Origin: Schizochytrium sp. TIO01
Lineage: Eukaryota; Sar; Bigyra; Thraustochytrida; Thraustochytriidae
Assembly: GCA_004764695.1 (NCBI GenBank)
Contig: SMSO01000031.1
Coordinates: 2,279,048 to 2,343,047 of the forward strand
DNA: 64,000 bases
Direction of reading: 5' to 3'
Position numbers and translations under genes: made by a program. Numbering within the stretch: position 1 is the first letter of the stretch; each line of letters opens with the position of its first letter. Below the pieces are notes generated by a model, which made no database searches, was not told the origin of the DNA, and worked only from the letters and a program-made list of their open reading frames with translations. This document shows positions 34,201 through 44,586 of the stretch, in pieces.

Positions 34201-37200
34201 CGTCACCGTTTGATGTCATAATATATTCCTTACCCATCCAGAGCGTACACTCGCTAAGTTAAGTAGCCCTAAGTAAAATGATGTTGCAATCGTCCCCCCA
34301 TGTGCTCCGCTTCAAACAATAGGGTGACGCTCCTTTAAATGGCTTAACTGTTTTGGCCCGTGAAAGTTTAAGGCTTTTATAGTGATTAACCTGAGGGAGA
34401 GACATTTTGAGAGCACAGCGATAATATCCATATCTACAAATAACTCCAAACGCCAGTCACTCGTTAACTTGCTGATGCATCGTAGTTTTAAGATAAGCCT
34501 CTATCATAAATGAGAGCCATCTTTTAGTAATGTTGTCTCTCGAGCACAAGAATCAGTCATGGCCTTTCCGTTTTCAATGCCCAGGACCTTGAAGTTGCAT
34601 TAGATTTTGCGCATCGAAATGTAAGACTTAGAATGTTGGTAGAAGTTACACATAATCGTAGAGGTATCTCTTCTAAAACCGAGTTGGCTCCTCTGTGCAA
34701 CCCTGTCATTATTCTAGCATAGTTGTATCTTCTTCGAAAAAAAATCGCTGAAAACTATCGTGTAGACTCTTGCAACCTTCTTCACGTTTCCTTGAACTTT
34801 ACATATGTGTAAGGTGCTTAAATGATACACTGCTATTAGCCAGCAGGGCTACCAGTCTCTATCCCCCTGCGGATTAAACAAGTAGTACTGTTTGCGTGCA
34901 ATGTATCGTGAATCAAATGCGCGAGCCTAGCAAATCATACAGAAGACATTGCCATATCACCTACCGAATAGGCAATAGACCCCATGACAGCAAAAATGCA
35001 CAGGCAAAGTGATCCTAGACTTCTACATGCGCTAACACTGGCAACAGAACTTTTGAAATGGACCAGACGATCCAGTTGCAACTTCATCAGCTTCAATGTC
35101 CAGCTTTTACTTTACTTAAAGATCACAATCGTCCTGCTCGGCATCTGGTAGCACCTTTTTTTTTGTCAGAAACGACTCATCCTTGCATATCTGGCACAAA
35201 AGCTAAAGTGACCAGGATCAGTAAACCCGTATCATCATCAATGTCCGGACTGAAGGCCACAGCGAATTTGCGTTCGCCTGAAGAAAGTAAAGGGTAGCAA
35301 GACCATAGTGGAAACGATTCTGCTCGTGGCTTACGTTATCATTGAGACGAGATATCATTCGTTCATGATCAGGTCTTGCGCAACCCAGATACTCCTGGAA
35401 CACCTAAGTAGTTCTACTAGTGATCTCCACCTCTAACACCATGCTTCCCTTATGTCTTTAAAGCAACCAAGCCGACAAATTTTCAGTAGGTAAAGTTGCC
35501 TTTGCTTCGCGGTTCCTCTGAATGACGAACAATTGAGACTGTTCAATAGGAACACTCCCTAGAGAATAATCACATCATGACAAGTCAACAGATCAAAAGA
35601 AAGAGGAGCTAATACCCAGCATCCCGAAGTCGAAAGCTATTATCACTCCGTCATGTTCAAGTTCCCTTCGTGAGGCTATTGGCAACGCGACCACGAGCTC
35701 GCCTCCTACTACGCACGATCCTCGCACAACCACCTCTCCATCAGCTCGTGTCTCCTGTCTCATGTCTCCTTCAGCAGCAGCGGGAGTGCTCCTTGTTTTG
35801 TGTTTGCTACACAATCAGCAGCATGGTCTCCCATTCCTGTATCCTTAACCTCTCACTATCGGGAAGATAGCTGGTTACTAGAGGTTTAAGCACTGTTTTT
35901 CGTCGAAAACCTTACATACCTAGGAACAATGAATTACAATGCAGACGGCAGCAGATCTTCGGCGACGCGTACGGCGAGAACCACTACTCCAATCTTGGCG
36001 AAGTAGGGAATATAAAAAGAACTTTCTACGTTTACTCTTCACCCAGGACGAATGCCCATCAATTGACAATTCGCCAGGAGGCGAATGGAGAAATGGAGTG
36101 AGAAATTCCTTGCTGCAGACCTGGGAATTACATCGATTCTTACATCTGAGCGAGGGAAGACGCGAATATGCCGGAAATGAAAATAATAAGTTACCTTGAA
36201 GGAACAAATCGGAGGAGGACTCGCAGAAAGAGACACGGTGTTAACCAAATGGATGCAGTTCAATGGGCACCTGCTTCAGGACCCTCGCCAAAGACGAAAT
36301 CATGCTCCTCGGAGTTCCAATGTGGTCAGCCAATCATTTCGAGCTCAAGGCCTCTGTATTTTTCATTTGACAGTGACTTCATCACCTGCACAAACAAAAT
36401 GAGCTCCTCGGCAACCGCAGAGCGACTTTTCACGTGGTATCCGGGTCGCCGGGGGTGAGAACACTAAGAGGCAAAGCTTGCCACAAAAATTGGTAGAAGA
36501 GCTTCCGTGTGCTAATATTATATACTTTGTGCGTTTCTTACCTAGCAAAGAGCGCCGCTCGAAATAGCAAAATACAGCGAGAATCGCGGCAGTACTCTCG
36601 CTCTGCTGGATAGATGGTTGGTTGGCGCCTCGCTCCATTTGTGATTGATTGCCAAGCAAGCAAATGTCAGGGTGAAGTTGGTCCTGTTCACCTAGACCAG
36701 CGTTGCTGGCGTTATTCTGATATTCTCTGATTTACCTATTTGGAACCCCACGAGAAACAAGACACGGGATCATCTCCGCATGTAAATAACAGATTCACGG
36801 CACGGGGAGACAATTATGCATTCCATTACTGAGGACGAGCACAGGTTGTCTATTGACAAGCTCTGCTCCAGGCCACCGACTGAATTAGCGAGAGGAGTCG
36901 AAGGTACTCCTTGGATCTAGAACATATGATTGTCTTGACATTCAATGCGGAATGTATCTGAGCTGCTTATTCCTAATGGCGATGTATGCCGATTCCGCAT
37001 GCAAATAAAATAGCAGGGATTTTTTAATCTCACTTTGAGCACCTAAAAAGGAGGAAAAAAACAACTTGAATGTTAAAAAACCTGTTTTATCTCATGGAAA
37101 GGTGACGCAAAGTGGCTATGATGATTGCGATACGTACTACGCAGCCTGAAAAGTGTTGTCCTGGCGAGACAAGCGTGCTTTGCTCTGGATCATTCTGCAT

Positions 37201-39435
37201 ACACCAAATACCATGTAGATTTTGTGACGAAAGAGAGAAGCTTTGTTGCGTTAGCTGACCTTACTGTTGAAGTGCGCGGGCCCTTCGTGTGAATACCTAC
37301 AAAAGGTTTGGTGTAACTCTGAAGCGGATAGTTGGAGAAGAGAAGACGTGAACGCATTGCAACCACGCAGTCCCCGAAGTATATAAAGTAGTACCTACCT
37401 TTAATAAGTTTTGAGGGTTTAAGGCACATTTCGCGGCTCTAGTCTTAAGGCAGCACAGGGCCTTCCAGATCGCCTACTCGACACAAAGAAACTCTTGCGG
37501 AATTACTTTGCAGGTATGCAAAGAAAAAAGAGCAATTTGATTATGATATCAGAGCATTGAAACAATATACTAGTGCGGCCGGGACAACCTCTTCGACCAT
37601 GGCCGGATCAAGCAGAGTTAGCCTCACGGTCATACAGCAAGACTGAAGACCTGGTCTAGGGAAGCGAGAAGCATAGGCGGAGTCGAGTCCCTACGTTCGA
37701 ATGCTAGTGCGCAAAACTTTGGACGCATGTTTCGGGTTTGCTAGCAAGAAACTGCGCTCGTGCCAGACAACTATAATAAAAATAGCAGTTTCATGTAGAA
37801 CTAACTGTTCATAAATGCTTAAAGCTTACTTGCAATTCGAACTACAATTTTTCGCGAAGGCCAGTCATCATTTTTACGTTGCAATAGCAGGCCAGAAACA
37901 AATCGGATTCTATTTAGTTTCTAAAATAGCAAGAGATACCACATTGACGCAAATGAAAGTAATCTGTATGCTATCGCAGGATACAAGTATGCTCAGATGC
38001 AGTGTATGAAGACTTGCTTTGTTGAAAGGCTTCTTAGTTTGGGTTTTTGCTCATCGTGATGACTTCAATTATCATCGTTGAGACATCAATGAAACAAAAC
38101 TACAAGAACACCGACCCAGTCGTTCTGATATGGAACCTTTGGTATCTACTGCATTGAAGACGTATAGGAGTGACACTTACTGGGCGACATCGCAATGTTC
38201 AACCGGAAATTGTGCCTTAAAAAGTGAGATCCGATCGAATGGAAAACTAATGAGACATACCTCCTCTGCTGAGAATCCCCTTTGCCTGGGTTACAACATA
38301 GCATCATGTCAATTCTAGTGTCCTTCTCTTAGCTTGCGCTTTGCTCGCGGGCATACCGGTCATCATTGCTCGATTCCTTGGCTCACAAGCCTCGAGCATG
38401 ACATTTCTCAGCCGCAGACTCCCCGGCGAGTTCCTGAATTTGGATCCATCTCACCACCGGTTCCTGAAGAGCAGTTCCACGCAATATTCTACATGGAAGA
38501 AGGGAATTCCTTTTAGAGGTACCTACTATTATTTCACTACTTACTGTCTGAGGCTTTTCTAAAAAAGTAGCTAGGAGAAAGTACGCTGCTCACGCGAGTC
38601 TTGTCACTACCACCTGAACGCTTTCATTCCCAGCCACCTACTCCTCTTGTCTTCAAACTCCATGCGAACAGCACCCACCCAGCATTAGTTGTTTAAACTT
38701 CACCATTGTCTATCTTCATGACCGCCAGAAGCAATCAATTAACCAAAAACGCAAACAAACAGATAAAAACTCAAAGCTAACAGCATCGTAGCACTTTGCC
38801 CCCTCCGCGACTGACGCGTACAACGAGTGGCTGCGGCGTCTTCTGCCTAACCCGTATTAAACTCTCACCCCATCTAAACGTACTATTTTATAAGAACAGA
38901 ACAGCCGTTCTTTTCCCCTCCCCGAGTTGAAAAGAACGATGAGAACAGTAACGTTCTTTGGCCGCATAAGTTAAATCTCAAAGAACGGAACATGTTATTG
39001 CATGATATGAGTTAAGGTATAATTAATTGATACAATAGGATTTGAAGAACCCAAAAATAAGTTGATGAAGAATTTGAAAAACTAACGACGGGTGAAGTAG
39101 TACTACTACTCCTCTTCAATATCGCCAAGATAGAGCGGCTTCTGCTCAAAGCTAACTCCCGCGCTGGGTCAGCAAGCCTCGTGACAACCCTCTTCTGAGG
39201 CGGCATCTCTCACGTACCTCGTGCGTGAGCTTGCGCTCATCCGAAGTTCCTTAGCTTTCTGAAGGAACGGGATCTAGCTGCTTTTGCTGCGTTTGTCGTC
39301 TTTGAATTCTAGTTGGCAATACGAACTGTTTCTTGGCTGTCTAGATTGCGAACGTGCGTGTGAATAGTGCCTGCAAGTTTATTGGCGAACTTCTTTGCTG
39401 GAACTAGCTTGATTTGCAACTGGAATTGGAGCAAA
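31201..39435. other. Gene-free region upstream of the ZRANB3-like gene
   Basis: Moderately AT-rich unique-looking DNA with few simple repeats. All open frames are short. One stretch around 38329-38560 (plus) has coding-like composition but no ATG start, and is treated under findings. The last 600 bp must contain the promoter of the next gene. Paired hairpins lie at 38906-38987. Confidence 0.5.
38906..38987. repeat. Two adjacent hairpins sharing CGTTCTTT arms
   Basis: Hairpin 1: CGTTCTTTTC (38906-38915) and its exact complement (38929-38938), 13-nt loop. Hairpin 2: CGTTCTTTG (38952-38960) and its exact complement (38979-38987), 18-nt loop. The arms of both begin with the same CGTTCTTT core. 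Confidence 0.85.
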
Positions 39436-42400
39436 ATGGGCGGAATCAATACAGATGGCAAACTTCGCGTAGCATACAGTGTTAGCGGCAGGGGACTTTG
39501 TAGAGGTCGTGGTTGTAACAAGAAGATTGCTAAGGATGAACTCCGTGTGTGCAACGAGGTTCTGGTCAGGTTCGGTGGTAAAATGCGCCCTCAAACCATG
39601 TTTTACCATTTGGACTGCTTCCCGCAGGCTGTCTGGAAAAAGTTTGAGAATGTTGACATGGAGGGGTTAAGATTGGAGGACTCGCTCAAGGTTCTCAAGC
39701 TTATGGGGGGCAAAGAATCTGGATCTTCGGCATCGAGTTCAACACCTGCTGCTTCAAAGACCGCGTCGACAGGGCAACCGAAGTTCAATACTACACCGGG
39801 ACATGAAAACAACGCATCTCGTGTTTATGATCCAAGGCTTCTACCTGTAGTGGAAGCCGGAGCTCTATTAAAGTCCCCCGAGGTTGGTTTGGAGGAGCGA
39901 TTTGTAGACATGCTTATGCCATTTCAGCGTCAGGGTGTTGCGTTTGCTGTTAAAAAGTGCAATGGCAGAGCGTTGATTGGAGATGAGATGGGACTCGGTA
40001 AAACTGTACAAGCGATTGGGTTTGCGCTTGCATTCCGTAAGGAGTGGCCTTTGCTAATTATAACACCGTCTTCTGTTAAATTGAACTGGGCTGACGAGCT
40101 AGAGCAGTGGGCACCGACTCTCCAACCAGGTGAAATTAATGTGATCAAGTCCCGGTCATTTCCTGGTGATCTGAAAAAACCTGTTACGATCATCACATAT
40201 GGAATGTTTGCTCGCGGAAGCAAGGTTGTAGATGCTATTGAAGCACAGAAATTTCGCGTTGTTGTGGTTGATGAAAGCCATTACCTTAAGAACTCCACTG
40301 CAATCAGGACTCAAAAGATTTCCCCCATTCTTAAACAAGCGAGACGAGTAGCTTTGCTTAGTGGTACTCCTGCACTTGCAAGGCCAATCGAACTTTGGAC
40401 TCAAGTTCATGCCTTGCGTCCTGATATATTCCCAAAGTATCGAGAATTTACCAATCGGTTTTGCAACCCCACACGGCGACCATGGGGCATGGACTATAAT
40501 GGAGCAAGCAACCTTGAAGAACTCCACGAAAAGCTGCAAGGTCTCTTGGTGCGGCGACAGAAACGAAATGTTCTCCGCCAACTCCCTCCAAAGCGACGGC
40601 AGCTCCTCCGCCTTGATGTGGCTCCGGGTGCAGCTTGTATGAAGGAGGTCAAGAGCCTGATGGCGAGACTTCGAGACGTTGATATGAATAATCTTCTCGC
40701 TGCTGCAGAAGAGGGTGGTATGGATCGCGAACTTTATCGAGAGGTAATGAGTGCACGTTCTGAACAACGTCAAACTCTGATGAAACTCTATAAAGCTACT
40801 GGCGAGGCTAAGGTTGCTGCAGCTGCAGAATATGTAAGCTCAACTGCAGAGAGTGGAGAGAAACTTATTGTTTTTGCCCATCACCTGGATGTACTCGACG
40901 CCTTGCAGACTGAATTGACAAGAAAAAAAAATTCTTTGATCCGTATTGATGGTTCAGTTTCTACCACAGACCGTCATGCTTACGTTAAACGCTTTCAAGA
41001 CCCCAATTCAGGCGTGACAGTTGCTCTCCTTGGACTTACTTCAGCTGGGCAAGGAATTACATTAACCGCTGCATCAACAGTAATATTTGTAGAAATGCAT
41101 TGGACCCCCGGCGTTCTGGTCCAGGCTGAGGACCGTGCGCATCGCATTGGACAAGTGAATGCTGTAAATATCATTTATCTAACTGTTCGCGGAACCCTCG
41201 ATGATATTGTTTGGCCGATGGTACGGCGCAAGCTGGATACTGTTGGAAAGGCACTTGATGGCGTCCAGCATGAGAATATGTTTGATCGAACTCAGAAGAC
41301 CCTAATGGATGCCAATCATGTCGATCTTAAGGCAGCACATCATATCGAAGAAGATGAAAGCGGCCATATCGGGAATTTGGACGGACAAACATCTGTGAAC
41401 TATCCCAAAGGCGATGTTCGTTCTTGGTTTTCAACTTCTGGTGCTTCTCCACTCGTAATGACGCCAAAGCGAAAGGTAGATCGCGAAGCAGATATTATAG
41501 TTTCGGAAACTGAGGTTTCTGATGTTACACCCCTAGCAGACCGTACACCGAGAAGGAAGCATGCACGATTGCGAGAACCTAATCTTGGTGAACCAGCTAT
41601 TAACGAACAGGTTTCGCCTAGTGCCCCGTCTGAACCAGATGTATTTGACTTGACCATGTCGAATGACGCGTTCGAGACCTTCTCAACGCCAGCCAAAAAG
41701 GATTCTTTTTCTACGAAGAAGCCCTCGAAAGTGCTCATGGATGATTTTGAGGCCTTTGGAACACCAACTGGAAAAGTCTCATCCACAAGCAAGGCTACAA
41801 AAGTGTCTAATGATAGGTTGGGAGCCTTTACAACGCCGGCTAGACAAACACCAACTTCTGGGAGTAAGCTTTCAAAAGCAACACCATTTACGGACGTCGA
41901 CTTACACGATGAAATTGAGGATGATGATAGTGAGCCTGTAGATAGTGCGCAAGAAGCATTAGCCAAAAGCCTCCATTTCTCTGTATCTGGAAATACTGGG
42001 CGCATATTTCTCTTTGACAGCAAGAAAGAGCCCTATGGGATCAATTTTGCTGCTAATATTGCCTTAGAAAAATCATGGCAAGATGTGAAAGACCTACCCA
42101 GCATGCTGCAGGATAGCAAACCCGTGCAACGAGCCGTGGAGAGATTTGCTCGCCAATGGGAAAGTTTGCGTTCAGCCGAGCGAAATGCGCTTGTTGATCA
42201 GGTTATTCGTCCTCCACTCTTGCCCCTTGTACAAGACTTGTATGCCAAACGAAAAGCCCAAGGACTTTGCTTTGAACGGTATATGGAAAAATCCCCAGGA
42301 GTGAATATAACTACATGTGATAAAGCTGATGAAGGCCAAGCTTCATCTTCAAGTGCAGAAATAGACGTACAGGCAGAAAAGGTTCCGACTTGCATCGAGT

Positions 42401-42987
42401 GTAGCAAACCCATTCCTGAAGACTTGCTTAAACTCCAAGTGACAACACTATGTTCTTTCGACTGTCATAGCAAGTACCGTATTAAACTAAGTGGATCCGC
42501 CATTCGTCGCCAGCTTTTCTCTTTAGAGCATGGCATATGCCGTAAGTTTGTACATACAAGGTGCAAATGCAACAGCACCATCACCAATGTTTGCTATATT
42601 TCAAATCTGTCAACTAACTAACACAAGTCTGAAATGGTCACGACAATAAAAATCGCAGAGGTTTGTAATGAGAATGCGCAAGCTCTGTATGAAAAGGTCA
42701 AGGCTGTAACATCTGCAGAGCGCTATCAAATGCTTGTTGGCACAAAATTTAAGCCCACTAAGCAGCGCTTAGAGAACCCACGGGCTGGGGATTTCTGGCA
42801 GGCTGATCACATTCAAGCAGTGTCGCTTGGTGGAGGTCAAGCATGTATGCTAAACTTCCGAACTTTATGCTGTCCTTGTCATGAACGGGAGACAAAGGCT
42901 CTGATGAGAGTTCTCAAGAATCAAAAACTAGAAAAAGCCGCTCAAGGGAGCAAAGACATCCGTGGATTCTTTTCTGTCGCTAAGTAA
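39436..42987 (+). CDS. ZRANB3: ZRANB3-like SNF2-family fork-remodelling ATPase with HNH domain (two exons)
   Basis: Join of 39436-42541 and 42659-42987, 1144 aa. Start at the first ATG; the frame extends upstream only to a non-ATG codon. Order: N-terminal zinc finger resembling the PARP type (C22, C27, H58, C61; G-R-G-L-C and Y-H-L-D-C-F contexts); SNF2 ATPase with Walker A G-D-E-M-G-L-G-K-T (182-190), DESH motif II (279-282), S-G-T-P (309-312) and motif VI Q-A-E-D-R-A-H-R-I-G-Q (563-573); a long linker with three F-x-T-P repeats; a CxxC...CxxxC element; and an HNH domain (DH 1085-1086, N1101, H1110 within C-C-P-C-H). The end reads D-I-R-G-F-F, a PIP-like motif. Animal ZRANB3 has ATPase, NZF, PIP and HNH, binds ubiquitylated PCNA, and remodels stalled forks and nicks DNA. 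The ATPase plus HNH pairing is diagnostic; the N-terminal finger is unlike the animal form. Nuclear. The nearest alternative, SMARCAL1, lacks an HNH. Confidence 0.88.
42542..42658 (+). other. Spliceosomal intron in the ZRANB3-like gene (117 bp)
   Basis: Donor C|GTAAGTTT at 42541/42542, acceptor ATCGCAG|AG at 42658/42659, and a branch-site candidate CTAACTAAC about 40 nt before the acceptor. Splicing joins I-C to Q-V-C-N and restores the CxxC that opens the HNH domain. Without splicing the first frame stops at 42621 with an unrelated tail. Confidence 0.9.
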
Positions 42988-43446
42988 ACAGACTTACCTT
43001 AGAGTCCGCTTGAAGGATCAAAGTCGAGTTTTTATTCTCTCCTCAAGCAAGTGCACTGTTTGGACAATCACCTTTTTTTATTTTAAACTTTGACTCGATC
43101 AATAGAAGAACTAAGTGGCCGCTGGGAAATGAGGTTTAAAACGAGACATAAGAATAACTTTATTCAACCATCCTGTACCCATGTTAAGCTGATATTGTCT
43201 GATCCTATTCTTGGAAATCCTACATATGAAACACGACAAGCGAGTAACTCCCCGATCCCATTGGAGGATGCCAGTCTTTTATTTACAATTAAGCTGGTAG
43301 CGAAAGACTTTCAGTCTACTATAGTTTTGAATAAATGTGATTGTCAACTTGAATTATAAAATTAAAATATATGTGATACTGGCTGTTGTTTTAAGTAAGT
43401 ACAAGAAAAAACTATCATTTCTATTGCCCAGATATGAAATTCACTT

Positions 43447-44586
43447 TCAATCTTGATCCTCACTTGTTGGTGGAGTGAGGGCGCGTGCAGCGTTAATAGC
43501 AGAACCTGCTGCAGGCGTATCTGTGTTGACACGATACAAATCAATCTGGCGACGCATAATATCCTTGCAAGGTCCAAGCAATCGCTCAAAGGCAGCAATG
43601 TCAAGGTAGGCACATTGAACAGGCGTCTTTGCTATGACTGTAGCAGCGCGCGGTGCGCTTTCGATGAGTGCCTTCTCACCAAAAAACTCGCCAGGACCAG
43701 ACCGACCTACCACGGTGCTTCGGTCGTCTCCCTTGAAAGCTTCAACTTCACCAGAAATCACCATATAGAATTTCATTTCACTCTGATTGTCATCTCCCTC
43801 CGTGATAATCACAGATTCGGGGTCAAAGTATTGATCCACAAGAACATCTGCGATGCGGTAAATCTCTTGCTCTGCAAGATTCTCAAATAGAGGGCAGCTC
43901 TTAAGAAAATCCTCGTATTTGCTTCGTTTAGCGCTTTGATTTACCGAGAGAATATGGCGAAAAGTTTGTCGATCAAGAGCCCAGAGAACACAATCAGATG
44001 TGGCTTTTACGGTAGCAGCGCGAGGGCAGTTGTACATGAGCGCAAGCTCGCCGAATGAGCTTCCACCACTGTAACTGAGAACCTTAGTCTCGTTCACGAA
44101 GACATCCGCTGTACCAGAGTCAAGCACGTAAAAGAAATCACCAGCAGAGCCCTGCTCAATAATTACTTTATTTTTGCTTGCGCGCTTCTCTATCATAGCC
44201 CCAAGGACTTGGTTCCGCTGGTCATTGTCCAAAGTTGCAAAGAGAAAATTGTCCTCTACAGAGCGCTCAATACGTTCTCTCTCTTCTGGGGTCTTCTCAA
44301 TAATATTGAGCTCAAAACTGGCGTCGTCAGCAGGATCAACGCATTCTGCTGAAATAGATGTACGGCGATTGCGGCGCTTCGGGCGAGGCTGAGTTGGAGC
44401 TGGGTGCGCCTGCTGCGTCGGTGCGTGCTTCACGGGGACCACATCGTTTTTACGCTCAGCGTCGTCAGGAACTGACGCATGATCCGTTGCCGGCTGCCCT
44501 CCTTCCACAGACGGTTGCTCAGCCTGACCTGCCTCGATCTCTCCCTTTGGGGAGGCCATCTCTCCTGCATCAATAATCGTGCTCAT
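43447..44586 (-). CDS. cAMP-dependent protein kinase regulatory subunit
   Basis: A 379-aa PKA regulatory subunit, ATG at 44586. It holds catalytic subunits inactive until cyclic nucleotide binds. Two cyclic-nucleotide-binding domains carry phosphate-binding cassettes F-G-E-L-A-L-M-Y-N-C-P-R-A-A (178-191, with E180 and R189) and F-G-E-K-A-L-I-E-S-A-P-R-A-A (302-315, with E304 and R313). Both keep the Glu and Arg that contact the ligand. The inhibitor segment is R-R-N-R-R-T-S-I-S (71-79); with Ser at the phospho-site it is a true substrate, as in type II subunits. The first 68 residues are Pro/Gln/Ala-rich and do not look like the helical dimerisation/docking domain, so the subunit may be monomeric, as in Dictyostelium. 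The gene converges on the ZRANB3-like gene with 459 bp between stops. Ligand specificity for cAMP is assumed from family; related cGMP- or nucleoside-responsive versions exist in some protists. Confidence 0.93.
   Translation of the reverse strand: MSTIIDAGEMASPKGEIEAGQAEQPSVEGGQPATDHASVPDDAERKNDVVPVKHAPTQQAHPAPTQPRPKRRNRRTSISAECVDPADDASFELNIIEKTPEERERIERSVEDNFLFATLDNDQRNQVLGAMIEKRASKNKVIIEQGSAGDFFYVLDSGTADVFVNETKVLSYSGGSSFGELALMYNCPRAATVKATSDCVLWALDRQTFRHILSVNQSAKRSKYEDFLKSCPLFENLAEQEIYRIADVLVDQYFDPESVIITEGDDNQSEMKFYMVISGEVEAFKGDDRSTVVGRSGPGEFFGEKALIESAPRAATVIAKTPVQCAYLDIAAFERLLGPCKDIMRRQIDLYRVNTDTPAAGSAINAARALTPPTSEDQD

Noticed and set aside
37680-37720. B-box-like GTTCGAATG
   Set aside because: No T-stem pairing and no upstream cloverleaf.
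39012-39206. 64-codon minus-strand ATG frame divergent from the ZRANB3-like gene
   Set aside because: Begins with plausible basic sequence but becomes a Ser/Thr-rich random-looking tail; no homology or signal supports it.
42634-42987. Independent HNH endonuclease gene
   Set aside because: The GT..AG intron joins it in frame to the upstream SNF2 ORF and restores the HNH CxxC; it is exon 2.
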